The notes: generated by a model from the sequence alone, not told the origin. Positions 23,991 through 33,515 are shown, counted from the stretch's first letter. The stretch: 64,000 bases of DNA from Alphaproteobacteria bacterium (GCA_020852655.1 JADZAI010000009.1:17185-81184), one strand, 5' to 3'. Numbers and translations: made by a program.

Positions 23991-26900
23991 TCACTGTGCC
24001 GCGATGGTGACGCTGCTCATGGCGGAGCGGCCGGTGATGGTCGGGACATACATGTCCTCGATCATCGCCGCCGGCAGGGCAAAGGTGCCCGGCACGGTGG
24101 CGCGGGCGATATAGGCGAGGCGGAAATTCGGCAGCGCCGTCTTCGCTTCCTCCTCCGGCGACATGCGATACGCCGAGCCGGCGGAGAAGGCGGCGACATA
24201 GCGGTCGTCGCGGTTCTCCTGGATGCTCGTGTAGGTCAGATCGCCGAGCCAGGGATAGATCGACGAGCCGCTCTCGCCCACCTGCACCGCACCTTCGATC
24301 TCGAAGCCGGCCGGCAGCAGGTCGGTGACCGCGAGCTGGTGATACTGGCGATCGGTGAGATTGCCTTCGATCACCACGATGACCTGGTCGTTCTGCCTGA
24401 GCGCCGCCATGTTGGCCGCGCTGCCGTCGAGGTTGCGATAGGTCTTGCGGATCGTCACGCCCTCGGCCGACGGCGGCAGCGGGTTGGCCGGCACGCCGGT
24501 CGCCGAAACGGTCCGCCAGATCGCCCGGTCACCCGCATTGCGGATGGCGACGCCGCCGGAGAGTTCGTTCAGCGCCGGACGCAGCACGACCTGACCCGAC
24601 GATTCCGCCGCGGTCGTTCCGGTCACTTCGGCCTTCACCGGCGGGGCGCTGTTCAGCAACCGCCACTGCGCGAGCAACATCCAGGATTTCTCCTGGGTGG
24701 TCGTGTAGTTCATGTTGGTGTCGAAGCCGTTGACCTTGTCGAGCAGCGCCGGGATCAGCGAATCTTCCTTCGCATCCGCCGCCACCGCCGTGAGCCCGGC
24801 GACGTCGCGCAGGGCCGAGCCGTAATAGTCGTAATAGCCGCGGTCCCAGCGCCAGAACGAGCGGTCGATCGGATAGGACGTCGCGATCTCGCGCGCCTTG
24901 CCGAAGGCGATGCCGGCACGGCTGCGGTCGCCGGCCTGCACCAGCGCGCCGCCGATGAAGCCCTGGCTGATCGCCGAGGCGGCATTGGCGCCGGCATTGT
25001 CGGCGTAGTAGCGCAGGTCTCCGACCTGGCCCTGGCCGCCGCGCGCCAGCACGTAGAAGGCATAGGCCCGGGCGTTGTCGCTGTTCGACTCGTCCGTCGC
25101 CACCTGGCGCAGATAGCGCAGGGCGCGCGTCAGGCCCTCTTCGGGAATGACATAGCCCTTGGCCTTGGCCTGCATCAGGAAGTCGGTGGCATAGACCTGG
25201 AGGAACTTGTCGGCGTCGTCGTTATAGGACGACGACCACATGCCGAAGCCGCCGTCCGGGCGCTGCATGTCGAGGACGCGGTCGGCGGCCTCCTGCACGC
25301 GATCGGTGATGCGCTTCTCCTCCTCCAGACCCGCCAGCTTCGCCAGATCGTTCAGATAAACCAGCGGCAGCGCGCGGCTGGTCGTCTGTTCGAGGCAGCC
25401 ATAGGGATATTTGTCGAGCCATTTCAGCATGCCTGCGACATTGTCGAAGCCGCGGGCGCCGGAGAGCGTGACCTGGACGCTGGCCGAGCCCGGCGTGAAG
25501 GACGACAGGATCGTCGCCGGCAGGGCATAGCTCGCCCCCGGCTGGATCTGCGCCACGTCGCCGATCGACATCGGAAGCTGGGCCGGGCGGACCTCGATCG
25601 GCCATATGCGGTCGACCTTGAAGCCGTTCGGACCCGAGATCGCGAGCTTGATGGTCGCGATGCCGGCGCTGCTGGCGTTGATCTTCACCGGCAGCAACTG
25701 GCGTTCGCCGGCCGCGAGCGTCCGCTCGATGCGCGCCGAACCCGGGTCGACGCCGACCGGATCGGTGGCCGAAATCTCCGCCGTGTAGGCGCCGGGGGCG
25801 CCGTCGACATTGTGGAGATTGAAGCCGACGTCGGCGACGTCGCCGGGCGCCAGGAAGCGCGGCAGCACGAGCTCGGCGACCACCGGGTCGCGCACCGTCA
25901 CCGGCTTCGAGCCGAAGCCGACGGCCGTGGGCGTCCAGGCGACCGCCATGACGCGCAGCTCGCCGTTGAAGTCGGGGACGTCGAGCGTGACCGTCGCCTT
26001 GCCGCCTTCGAGCTTCACCGGGCCGGAATAGAGCGCGACCACCTTCTGCGGCACCACGGCAAGGCCGCGGCCGCCGAGCGAGTCGCCGCCGGTGCGCAGT
26101 TCGCCCACCTGGTAGCGCGTCGTCTCGATGAGGCGGCCGTAGTCGTCGCGGATATCGACGCCGAGGCGCCGCTTGCCGAAGAAATACTTGACCGGATCGG
26201 GCGTCGGGAAATCGGTAAGCTGAAGAACGCCTTCATCGATCGCCGCGACCGTGACGTAGCCTTCGCCGCTGGCGTTGGCGACGGTGATCGGCACAGACAG
26301 CGGGCCGCGCGGCAGCATGCGCTCCGGCGTGCCGACATCGACGGCGAGCGTACGGTCGCTGGCGTCGATGGCGAGATGGACGAGGCCGATCGCCCGGGGC
26401 GAGCCCTTGGTCGCAGCATCGAGCGGGCGGTACATGGTGACGAGGGCGTAGACCCCCGCGCCCCATTCCTTCTTCACCTCGATCGGCAGCGTCGTGCCTT
26501 CGGCCTTGATGTCGATCTCGCGCGTCTCGAAGACGCGGTCGCCGGCGATGACGACGAGGCCCTTGCCGTCGGTGACGGCGCGGACGTTCAGCACCGCCGT
26601 GTCGCCGGACTTGTAGGCCTGCTTGTCGCTGGAGACGTTGAGGCGGTCCGGGCGGTCCGAGGCGCTGGCGCCCCAGCCGGCCCAGAAGCGCACCGAGGTG
26701 CGCGCGCCGGTCGCCGGGTCGGCGATGGTCAGGCGATAGCTGCCCCAGTCGACGCGCTGGCCGAGCTTGGCCGGCGCGTCCGCCGCGACGTCGAGCTTGC
26801 CGCCGTTGACGATGCGGTCGCGGACGATGCGGTCGTATTTCCACTCGCCGTCGGTCTGGTACCAGCGATAGTCGACGCTCTCGCGGACGAACTCATAGGT

Positions 26901-28934
26901 CGCGCCCTTGAGCGCGACGGGCTCGCCCTTGTCGTCGACGGCGACGATCTCGAAATTCGCGTCGCTGTTCTCGGCGACCGTCGCGTAGTCGAAGCCCGCG
27001 CGGATGCCGATGGCGAGCGGCCTTGTCTTGACCGGGATGACGATCGTCTCGCCCGTGGTGCGGCCGCCGGGCTCGTAGATCTTCACATCGGCCTTGGCCT
27101 CGAGGGGGATCGTCGTCTGCGAGAGGTCGATGCCGTCGAAGGAGCCGGTCGCGGTCGTCTTGCCTTCCGCGTCGGTCGTGCCGACATCCAGCGTCACCTG
27201 CTGCGGGTCCCAGGTCTCGTCGACCGATCCGAAGGACCAGTCCTTGAACTTCGCGTAGGGCTCGCCGGCGCGCTCGAGCGTCAGCGTGCCTTCGCCGCCG
27301 AGGCCCGAAGCGGGGGCGCCGTAGAGGAAGCGGCTGGTGACGTCGATCGAGACCGGCTGGGCCGGGTCGATCTGCGTCGTTGCCGTCGCAAGCTCGACCT
27401 TCAGCTTCTGCGGGACGAAGTCCTGCACGTCGAAGGCGACATAGCCGACGGACGAGCCGTTGGGGTCGGTGTAGACCGCCGCGCTCCAGCGCCCGCGCGG
27501 CGCGGAGGCCGAGAGGGTGAAGGGCTGGTAGAGGCCGCCGGCCATGAGCTGATCGACCGTGTAGCGGCGGAACTCCTGGCCGTCCGGCTTGGAGACGATC
27601 ACGGTGACCGGCGCGCTCGGGATGGCGTTGGTCTCGCGGTCGCGCAGCAAGGCGTTCAGGTGCACCGTTTCGCCCGGGCGATAGATGCCGCGGTCGAGAT
27701 AGACGAAGCCGTCGATGTTGCCGGCGGCGGCGCGGCCGTCGACGCCGCGGTCGGAGAGGTCGAAGGCCGAGCGGCGCAGGTCGATATAGGCGAAGTCCTT
27801 GCCGTCGCCGTTATAGGCCATGACGACGGCGGGCGTGTCGCCGCCGGCGCCGCGCAGCAGGCCGCCTTCGAAGACGACCTTGCCGTCGCTCTCGGTGGTG
27901 CCTTCGCCGAGGATCTCGTTGTTCTGCGCGACGAGCTGGAGCTTCACGCCCGCCTGCGGCGTCGCCGTCGCGAAGGAGCGCGCGAAGACGGTCAGCCCGT
28001 CATAGGCCTTGAAGCTGGTGAGGGCGATGTCGGTGTTGATGATCCACTGGCCCGCCATCGGGGTCCAGTATTCGTCGTCGCCTTCCTTGCGGTTCTTGTC
28101 CTTGGCGAGGATCAGATAGACGCCCGGCTTCATCGCCGGCAGGGCATCGGTGATGGCGAAGCTGGTGGTGACCGCCTGGTTCTTGACGTTGGCAACGGCC
28201 ATCTCGCCGCTCCACACGGTGGAGCCCTGCGAATTCTCGTAGGTGCCGGCGTCGTATTCATAGATTTCGCGCTGGTCGAGGACATAGTCCTGGAGCTGCG
28301 ACAGGAGGCGGTCGCCGACGCGGATGACCTTGATGGAGACGGCGTCGACATTGACCGTCGTGACCGGCACGCCGTCGGCGCTGTCGCGCGGCAGGATGAA
28401 GCCGGCGCCGAAGGCGACGGTCGGGTCCTGGTCGCGGAGCTGGACCGGTATGGTCTCGTCCTCGGCCGTCTTTTCGCCGCTCGCGGCGGGGAGGCCGGCG
28501 CGGATGGTCAGCGCATAGGTCTGGTTGAACTGGAGCCCGGCGATGCAGAGGCGGTCCTTGCTCGGCCGGACGGCGATCTGGGCCCCCGGGTCGAACTGGA
28601 GATAGTCCTCGTAGCGGACGCTGCCGTCGGCCACGAAGTCGCGGGTGAAGACGAGGCAGGCTTCCGGCTGGTCGCCGGTCGTCTCGATCTCCAGGCGGCG
28701 GAAGGCGAAGTCGATCTCCTTGGGGGCCGTGTAGGGCTCGCGCGCCTTGGCCGGCGTGACGACTTCGCCGGCCGGCGCCGGCGCCGGCGTCGGGCCGGAG
28801 GGCGTGTCGGTTCCGGCGATGGGTGTCGGCGTCGGCGAGCCGGGGCCGTTGCCGCCCGGCATGTATTTCGTGCCGATGAAGAAGCCGCCCGCGAGCGCGA
28901 CGAGCACAAGCAGAATCGCAACTATGCGCTGCAT
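23991..28934 (-). CDS. Bacterial alpha-2-macroglobulin
   Basis: 1647 residues from ATG 28934, with GGGGGA eight bases upstream. A single N-terminal membrane helix (about 4-21) anchors it in the inner membrane, followed by a Pro/Thr-rich linker and then MG domains. The thioester motif CLEQ is at Cys1180 (YGCLEQTTSRA), so it can trap proteases covalently in the periplasm, protecting the cell wall machinery. Length and domain order match bacterial A2M of the YfhM type; E. coli YfhM is a lipoprotein, whereas this one has no lipobox. It is followed by pbpC, the conserved pairing. Confidence 0.94.
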   Translation of the reverse strand: MQRIVAILLVLVALAGGFFIGTKYMPGGNGPGSPTPTPIAGTDTPSGPTPAPAPAGEVVTPAKAREPYTAPKEIDFAFRRLEIETTGDQPEACLVFTRDFVADGSVRYEDYLQFDPGAQIAVRPSKDRLCIAGLQFNQTYALTIRAGLPAASGEKTAEDETIPVQLRDQDPTVAFGAGFILPRDSADGVPVTTVNVDAVSIKVIRVGDRLLSQLQDYVLDQREIYEYDAGTYENSQGSTVWSGEMAVANVKNQAVTTSFAITDALPAMKPGVYLILAKDKNRKEGDDEYWTPMAGQWIINTDIALTSFKAYDGLTVFARSFATATPQAGVKLQLVAQNNEILGEGTTESDGKVVFEGGLLRGAGGDTPAVVMAYNGDGKDFAYIDLRRSAFDLSDRGVDGRAAAGNIDGFVYLDRGIYRPGETVHLNALLRDRETNAIPSAPVTVIVSKPDGQEFRRYTVDQLMAGGLYQPFTLSASAPRGRWSAAVYTDPNGSSVGYVAFDVQDFVPQKLKVELATATTQIDPAQPVSIDVTSRFLYGAPASGLGGEGTLTLERAGEPYAKFKDWSFGSVDETWDPQQVTLDVGTTDAEGKTTATGSFDGIDLSQTTIPLEAKADVKIYEPGGRTTGETIVIPVKTRPLAIGIRAGFDYATVAENSDANFEIVAVDDKGEPVALKGATYEFVRESVDYRWYQTDGEWKYDRIVRDRIVNGGKLDVAADAPAKLGQRVDWGSYRLTIADPATGARTSVRFWAGWGASASDRPDRLNVSSDKQAYKSGDTAVLNVRAVTDGKGLVVIAGDRVFETREIDIKAEGTTLPIEVKKEWGAGVYALVTMYRPLDAATKGSPRAIGLVHLAIDASDRTLAVDVGTPERMLPRGPLSVPITVANASGEGYVTVAAIDEGVLQLTDFPTPDPVKYFFGKRRLGVDIRDDYGRLIETTRYQVGELRTGGDSLGGRGLAVVPQKVVALYSGPVKLEGGKATVTLDVPDFNGELRVMAVAWTPTAVGFGSKPVTVRDPVVAELVLPRFLAPGDVADVGFNLHNVDGAPGAYTAEISATDPVGVDPGSARIERTLAAGERQLLPVKINASSAGIATIKLAISGPNGFKVDRIWPIEVRPAQLPMSIGDVAQIQPGASYALPATILSSFTPGSASVQVTLSGARGFDNVAGMLKWLDKYPYGCLEQTTSRALPLVYLNDLAKLAGLEEEKRITDRVQEAADRVLDMQRPDGGFGMWSSSYNDDADKFLQVYATDFLMQAKAKGYVIPEEGLTRALRYLRQVATDESNSDNARAYAFYVLARGGQGQVGDLRYYADNAGANAASAISQGFIGGALVQAGDRSRAGIAFGKAREIATSYPIDRSFWRWDRGYYDYYGSALRDVAGLTAVAADAKEDSLIPALLDKVNGFDTNMNYTTTQEKSWMLLAQWRLLNSAPPVKAEVTGTTAAESSGQVVLRPALNELSGGVAIRNAGDRAIWRTVSATGVPANPLPPSAEGVTIRKTYRNLDGSAANMAALRQNDQVIVVIEGNLTDRQYHQLAVTDLLPAGFEIEGAVQVGESGSSIYPWLGDLTYTSIQENRDDRYVAAFSAGSAYRMSPEEEAKTALPNFRLAYIARATVPGTFALPAAMIEDMYVPTITGRSAMSSVTIAAQ

Positions 28935-29274
28935 AGAATCCCCCTGGAGATACGCATCGCGGCTCGTTCCGCGGGCCGCGCCAGACTCAAAAAAGCAGAC
29001 GGACACTAGAATCCCTTCATCCACTTGTCGCGAGGCGTTCGGCCGCAGGCGGCCGATACCTTTCGACGAAGCCCCACAGGATGCGCGGGAATCCGGAAAA
29101 TCCGCGCCGCGATGCGAGGCAACAATCGTGACCGGATTGCGGCAACCCGGCGGCAAAGCCGCGGCGGTCGCGAATGTCGCAGGGTGCGGGCCTTGCCTGC
29201 CGCAGGAGTCAGGAGAAAGCTGACGTTACGGCGTCCAGACCGCGGGCCCGAGGGCGCCGCCTCCGGAGGGGACC
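28935..29274. other. Divergent intergenic region between A2M and the secreted repeat protein
   Basis: 340 bases separate the two divergent starts and should hold both promoters. I see the ribosome-binding sites (GGGGGA for A2M on the minus strand; CCGGAGGGGA at about 29265-29273 for the plus-strand gene), but no confident -35/-10 pair, riboswitch or small gene. Long readings through it are shadows of the neighbours. Confidence 0.5.
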
Positions 29275-30678
29275 ATGCGCATCTCGCTTGCCGCCGTCCT
29301 GGCGATCGTCGCCGCAGCGCTGTTCGGAGGCCAGCCCGCGCGGGCCCTCGACATCGTGGCGGCCGAGATGCAGCCGCTCGACCTCGAAATCGCCAACGCC
29401 AATCTCGTGCTCGCCGAGATCGACCGGCAGGCGCAGGCCCGCGTCCAGTATCTCTCCGCCTGGATCACCTGGTGGACCTCGGTGAAGGAGATGGCCACCG
29501 AAACCGGCACCAAGATGATGAAGACGCTCGACGAGCGGATCGAGCAGATCCAGAAGGCGGCCGGATTGTTGAGCCAGCTCTCTGTCGAGAGCCCGGACCA
29601 GCAGCGGAGCCTGCCCGGCTTCGGCTGGAACAACACCGCAACGCTCGCCCAGCTCGCCTATACGGCGCAGCAGGAGAAGGAAAAATGGGCGAAGCTGATC
29701 GCCGAGGGCAAGGCGAGCTGGCACATCGCCGCCGCGGGCTGGGTGACCGGGGAGATGATCCAGGGCCAGATCGACAGCCTCCAGCAGCAGATCGCGGACA
29801 TCAACCAGGGCGTCCGCGACGGCACATGGACGACCTTCATCGGCGGCCTCGGCTGGGTGAAGGGTGCCGATTACCGCGGGAAGATCGCGGCCGCCGAAGA
29901 GCGCAAGGCCGCCATCCGCAAGCTGGTCACCGACGGCGACTACGAGGTGGTCATACCCGGCCTCGGACCGCGGACGCGCAAGCGGCTGGAGGCCGAGATC
30001 GCCGCGGCGGAGGAAGAGGTGGCGCGGCGCCGTGCGGCCGCCGCGGCGGGCGACGTCCAGATCAACCATCCGCTCATCGGCACCTACATGACGCTGAACC
30101 AGCTCCGCGATTCGCTGGCCGAGGGCGAGAAGGCCTACACCGTCATGAAGGCGACGGTGAATGACGGTCTCTACCAGTTCTGGGTGGTCGAACTCGGCTG
30201 GGGCCGGCGCATCGACCTGGAAGGCAAGGTGAGCGCGCTGGAGGCGACGATCGCCAATATCCAGGCGGCGGCCGAAGGCGGCGAATATCGCGCGGACACG
30301 CCGCTCGGCTGGGTCACCCGCAAGGAGGCCGAGGCGACGCTTGAAAGCATTTCCAAGCAGCTCGCCAATCCGGCGCTCGACCAGAAGGGCCGCGAATATC
30401 TCGCGAAGATGATGGAGAAGGCCCAGAAGGCGCTGGGCGAGATTCAGGCGATTTCGGCCTTCGACCTGCTGATCAACGCGATGGAGAAGAACAAATGGTC
30501 GGCGGTCATCACCGGGCTGCTGAAGCTGGCGCGCACGGATTTCGAGAAGCGTGACCTGGAGCGGTCGCAGAAGGAGAAGCTGATCGCCGAGTATCCGGCG
30601 GAAATGGCCGTGTCGATCAAGCAGGCGGAGGCGTGGCTCGAACGGCTGCGGGCGGCGCGGGAGTGGATCCCGGGCTGA
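29275..30678 (+). CDS. Secreted coiled-coil protein with degenerate GW repeats
   Basis: 467 residues, ATG 29275 with GGAGGGG upstream. A Sec signal peptide is clear (MRISLAAVLAIVAAALFGGQ, cleavage after ARA at about residue 24). The mature part is mostly long charged helices. Several degenerate units of about 35-40 residues are visible: each starts near GW (GWVTGEMIQG, GWVKGADYRG, GWGRRIDLEG, GWVTRKEAEA), continues with a helix L/I-x-x-x-I, and ends near a G-x-Y/T-x-x-x-x-P/G-L turn before the next GW. I do not recognise the family. It is monocistronic next to the cell-wall genes. Confidence 0.75.
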   Translation: MRISLAAVLAIVAAALFGGQPARALDIVAAEMQPLDLEIANANLVLAEIDRQAQARVQYLSAWITWWTSVKEMATETGTKMMKTLDERIEQIQKAAGLLSQLSVESPDQQRSLPGFGWNNTATLAQLAYTAQQEKEKWAKLIAEGKASWHIAAAGWVTGEMIQGQIDSLQQQIADINQGVRDGTWTTFIGGLGWVKGADYRGKIAAAEERKAAIRKLVTDGDYEVVIPGLGPRTRKRLEAEIAAAEEEVARRRAAAAAGDVQINHPLIGTYMTLNQLRDSLAEGEKAYTVMKATVNDGLYQFWVVELGWGRRIDLEGKVSALEATIANIQAAAEGGEYRADTPLGWVTRKEAEATLESISKQLANPALDQKGREYLAKMMEKAQKALGEIQAISAFDLLINAMEKNKWSAVITGLLKLARTDFEKRDLERSQKEKLIAEYPAEMAVSIKQAEAWLERLRAAREWIPG

Positions 30679-30682
30679 CGCT

Positions 30683-31699
30683 TCAGGCTGCCTTGGAGAC
30701 GACGGCGGCGAGGAGGTCGATCTTGCGGGGCGACTTGGCCTTCAGGCGCTTCAGCTTGCCGCTCTCGAAGGCGTCGACCACGCTGTCGTGGACATAGCTC
30801 TTGCGGCAGACGGTAGGCGTGTTGGCGAGTTCTTCGGCGGCGCCGGCAATCGCTTCCTTGACCTGGCGCTTGCGCCCCGCGACCGAGGGCAGCGGATCGA
30901 CCGCGGCGAGGCGATCGGCGACGAGGCTGGAGGCGAGCAGCGTGCGGAAATCCTTCAGCGTGATGTCGCAGTCCGCGATGTCCTTCAGATAGGCGTTCAC
31001 GTCGGCGGCGCGCAGGCGGCAGACGCCGCCGTCGGCGGCGCGATACTGAAAGAGGCGCCGGCCGGAGAGCTTGCGCAGCACGCCCAGCGCGCGGCAGAGG
31101 CGCGGCGATTTGGCGCCCTTCTCGATCTGCCTGCCGCCCTTGCCGCGGAACGACAGCGTGAGGGCGCCGTCGACACAGCGCGCGTTGGATTTCAGCAGGG
31201 TCGTCGCGCCGCGGCTGCCGCTGAGGCTTTCATAGCGCTCGCCGCCAGCCCGGATGGCAGTGTGCGACACCAGTTCGACGCAGCAGGCGAGCGCCAGCGC
31301 CTTGGTGGGCTCATCGGAGCCAAGGTCACGGGCGAGCGCGCGGCGCAGCTTGGGCAGGTTTTCGGCCATCGTCGCGAGGCGTTTTGCCTTGCGCTGCTCG
31401 CGCAGCGTCTCCCATTCGGGATGGTAGCGATACTGCGTGCGCCCGGCCGCATCGCGGCCGATGGCCTGGAGATGGCCGCGCGGGTCGGCGGCATAGCGGA
31501 CGTCGTCATAGGCCGGCGGGACAGCGAGGCCGTTCAGGCGGTCGACGGTTGCGGGGTCGGTGATGCGGGTCCCGTCGGCCTTGTGGAAGGCGTAGCCCTT
31601 GCCGCTCGCCTTGCGCGTGATGGGGAGCGCGCTGCGCGCCAGATGGACGAGGCCGAGGCTCTTCATCAGCCGCCGGACTTCTGTTTGACGCGTCGCCAT
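30683..31699 (-). CDS. DNA topoisomerase IB (poxvirus-like)
   Basis: 338 residues. The bacterial type IB fold is clear: N-terminal domain (GKGYAFHKADGTRITDPATVDRLNGLAVPPAYDDVRY), catalytic domain with the Arg/Lys/His set (HTAIRAGGERYE; SFRGKGGRQIEK; LKDFRTLLAS) and the nucleophile Tyr302 in KSYVHDSVVD. These enzymes relax supercoils through a 3'-phosphotyrosine link. Chromosomal homologues are common in alphaproteobacteria. Divergent from the manganese riboswitch/GDT1 gene. Confidence 0.94.
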   Translation of the reverse strand: MATRQTEVRRLMKSLGLVHLARSALPITRKASGKGYAFHKADGTRITDPATVDRLNGLAVPPAYDDVRYAADPRGHLQAIGRDAAGRTQYRYHPEWETLREQRKAKRLATMAENLPKLRRALARDLGSDEPTKALALACCVELVSHTAIRAGGERYESLSGSRGATTLLKSNARCVDGALTLSFRGKGGRQIEKGAKSPRLCRALGVLRKLSGRRLFQYRAADGGVCRLRAADVNAYLKDIADCDITLKDFRTLLASSLVADRLAAVDPLPSVAGRKRQVKEAIAGAAEELANTPTVCRKSYVHDSVVDAFESGKLKRLKAKSPRKIDLLAAVVSKAA

Positions 31700-31825
31700 G
31701 CCTGGAACCCGATACGGTGCACCAGTCCGAAACGTCGCGCCATGGTTCGCGTTCCGTGCTGCGCCGCATGCGCAAAAGAACCCGGTTGCATGCGGCGGGC
31801 CGACCCTGTACGCAGCGCGCCGTCA

Positions 31826-31926
31826 TCTGGGGAGTAGCCAGCCGCCGCAAGGCGGGCCTTCGCGTCAACATACTCGGCCGAGAGGCCGTGGCGCGGAGGG
31901 GTCGGGAGACCGATCGGGCGAGACCA
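31826..31926 (+). ncRNA. yybP-ykoY manganese riboswitch
   Basis: The leader of the GDT1-family gene contains the conserved yybP-ykoY loop sequences in order: GGGGAGTAGCC (31829-31839), then a G/C hairpin (GCCGCCGCAAGGCGGGC), then GCGTCAACATACTCGG (about 31862-31877), a GGCCGAGAGGCC hairpin, and GGGAGACC followed by GGGCGAGACCA (about 31904-31925). This aptamer binds Mn2+ and turns on manganese exporters. Downstream bases to about 31995 would be the expression platform. The boundaries are approximate; the identification rests on recognised conserved loops, not on a covariance search. Confidence 0.85.
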
Positions 31927-32007
31927 ATGGCATCGGGTTTCCGCTTTCGCCGGGCGGGACGCCTGATGTCGTTGGCTCAACGTACCGCCCGGCCCGGATA
32001 GCTGTTC

Positions 32008-32577
32008 ATGGAAGCCCTGCTCACCTCCACCGCCGTCGTCGCGCTCGCCGAAATGGGCGACAAGACGCAGCTTCTCGCGATCGTGCTCGCGACCCGCTTC
32101 AAGCGGCCCTGGCCGATCATCGCCGGCATCTTCGCGGCGACGGTCGCCAATCATTTCTGCGCGGCTCTGGTGGGCGCGCAGGCCGCCGACTGGCTCCAGG
32201 GGGACTGGTTCCGCTACCTGATCGCGCTCTCCTTCATCGCGATGGGCGCCTGGACGCTGATCCCCGACAAGCTGGACGACGTGGGCGACAAGCCCTCGCG
32301 CTTCGGCGCCTTCCTGACGACGACGATCGCCTTCTTCCTGGTCGAGATGGGCGACAAGACCCAGATCGCGACGATCGCGCTCGGCGCCCGCTTCCATGAT
32401 GTCGTCCCGGTCACGCTGGGGACGACGCTGGGCATGATGCTGGCCAACGTGCCCGCCGTGTTCCTGGGCAACGAACTCATCAAGCGCGTGCCGCTGAACG
32501 CGGTGCGGATCGTCGCCGCCCTGCTCTTCCTGGGCATCGGGCTGTGGCTGCTGCTGGAGACGGCGGGCGCGTTCTGA
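32008..32577 (+). CDS. TMEM165/GDT1-family (UPF0016) cation exporter, probably Mn2+
   Basis: 189 residues, six membrane helices in two inverted halves. Each half carries the family motif E-x-G-D-K-T: residues 15-20 and 113-118. The family exports Mn2+ or exchanges Ca2+/Mn2+ for H+. The manganese riboswitch upstream is strong evidence for manganese export here. Transcription ends at a perfect hairpin shared with the convergent SDR gene. Confidence 0.93.
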   Translation: MEALLTSTAVVALAEMGDKTQLLAIVLATRFKRPWPIIAGIFAATVANHFCAALVGAQAADWLQGDWFRYLIALSFIAMGAWTLIPDKLDDVGDKPSRFGAFLTTTIAFFLVEMGDKTQIATIALGARFHDVVPVTLGTTLGMMLANVPAVFLGNELIKRVPLNAVRIVAALLFLGIGLWLLLETAGAF

Positions 32578-32583
32578 GCGCGG

Positions 32584-32610
32584 CCATGCGCCGGCGAGGC
32601 CGGCGCATGG
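32584..32610. terminator. Bidirectional terminator hairpin
   Basis: CCATGCGCCGGC (32584-32595) and GCCGGCGCATGG (32599-32610) form a perfect 12-base stem with a GAG loop. It sits in the 40-base gap between convergent GDT1 and SDR genes. There is little U-tract on either strand, so its efficiency is uncertain. Confidence 0.65.
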
Positions 32611-32617
32611 CAAGATC

Positions 32618-33394
32618 TCAGCGCTGCGTCATGCCGCCGTCGACGACCATCTCCATGCCGGTGATGAAGGCGGACTTGTCGGACGCAAGAAAGACGATGG
32701 CGTCGGCGATCTCGGTCGGCTTGCCGAGGCGGCCGAGCGGATGCATCGCGGCGACGTTGCTGCGCGAGACGTCCGGATCGTTGACGCCGCCGCCGCCGGC
32801 GAATTCGGTGATGACCTGGCCGCCCATCAAGGTGTCGATGACGCCGGGGTGGACCGAGTTCACGCGAATCTTCAGCGGCGCCACCTCCAGCGCGATGCTC
32901 TTGGTCATCAGCCGCACCGCGCCCTTCGACGCGTTGTAGGCGACGACACCGGGAGAGCCCTTCAGCCCCGCCACCGACGACAGGTTGATGATCGCACCGC
33001 CGCCTTCCCACTGATGGGCGCGCTCGGCGATCGCCGGGACGGCGTGCTTCATGCCGAGGAAGACTCCGTCGACATTCACCGCCTGCATGCGGCGGAAGCG
33101 TTCGAGGTCGGTCTGGAGCAGCGGCGCGACCCAGAAGACGCCGGCGTTGTTGACCAGGATGTCGAGCCCGCCGAACTGGGTCTTGGCGAAGGCCACCGCG
33201 TCGGCCCAGTCGGCCTCGACGGTGACGTCGTGTTTCAGGAAGGCGCCGCCGATCTCCTTGGCGACTTCGCTGCCGTCGATCACGTCGGTGATGACGACCG
33301 ACGCCCCTTCCTTGGCCAGGGCGCGCGCGGTGGCCGCGCCGATGCCGCGCGCCCCGCCCGATACCAGGGCGACGCGTCCCTTCAAGCTGCTCAT
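32618..33394 (-). CDS. Short-chain dehydrogenase/reductase, divergent gene of the catabolic island
   Basis: 258 residues, a classical SDR. The cofactor motif GGARGIG (13-19), NNAG and catalytic YNASK (Tyr/Lys) are all intact. An Asp after the second beta strand (VITDVIDG) suggests NAD+ preference. It oxidises or reduces an alcohol/ketone. It is transcribed away from the Rieske gene, with a shared regulatory region that carries a palindrome, so it is probably part of the same regulon. Confidence 0.92.
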   Translation of the reverse strand: MSSLKGRVALVSGGARGIGAATARALAKEGASVVITDVIDGSEVAKEIGGAFLKHDVTVEADWADAVAFAKTQFGGLDILVNNAGVFWVAPLLQTDLERFRRMQAVNVDGVFLGMKHAVPAIAERAHQWEGGGAIINLSSVAGLKGSPGVVAYNASKGAVRLMTKSIALEVAPLKIRVNSVHPGVIDTLMGGQVITEFAGGGGVNDPDVSRSNVAAMHPLGRLGKPTEIADAIVFLASDKSAFITGMEMVVDGGMTQR

Positions 33395-33449
33395 GAATTC
33401 TCCTCCCGATGGTGTGTGTGCGGCGACAGCGTGCGTGGCCGCCGGGGGC

Positions 33450-33488
33450 TTGTCAATCGGGCGGCTTGATTTTCTAATTCAGATTAGA
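33450..33488 (+). promoter_or_regulatory. Rieske-gene promoter with overlapping palindromic operator
   Basis: TTGTCA (33450-33455) and TCTAAT (33473-33478) with a 17-base spacer form a good sigma-70-type promoter. The -10 is the left arm of a palindrome TCTAAT-TCAG-ATTAGA (33473-33488). A repressor bound there would block the promoter. The only regulator in the island is the TetR gene at 36575, so it is the natural candidate. Confidence 0.65.
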
Positions 33489-33515
33489 TTATTTGGGCGC
33501 GGGGAAGAGGCTCAC

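Noticed and set aside
21657..29009. A very long plus-strand open reading of 2450 codons
   Set aside because: It is antisense to pbpC and the alpha-2-macroglobulin gene, is extremely rich in Arg/Ala/Gly/Asp, and has no domain or ribosome-binding site. It exists because high GC removes stops from the opposite strand.
31717..32001. Plus-strand open reading of 94 codons before the GDT1 gene
   Set aside because: It lies over the manganese riboswitch and its expression platform; the RNA structure explains the sequence better.
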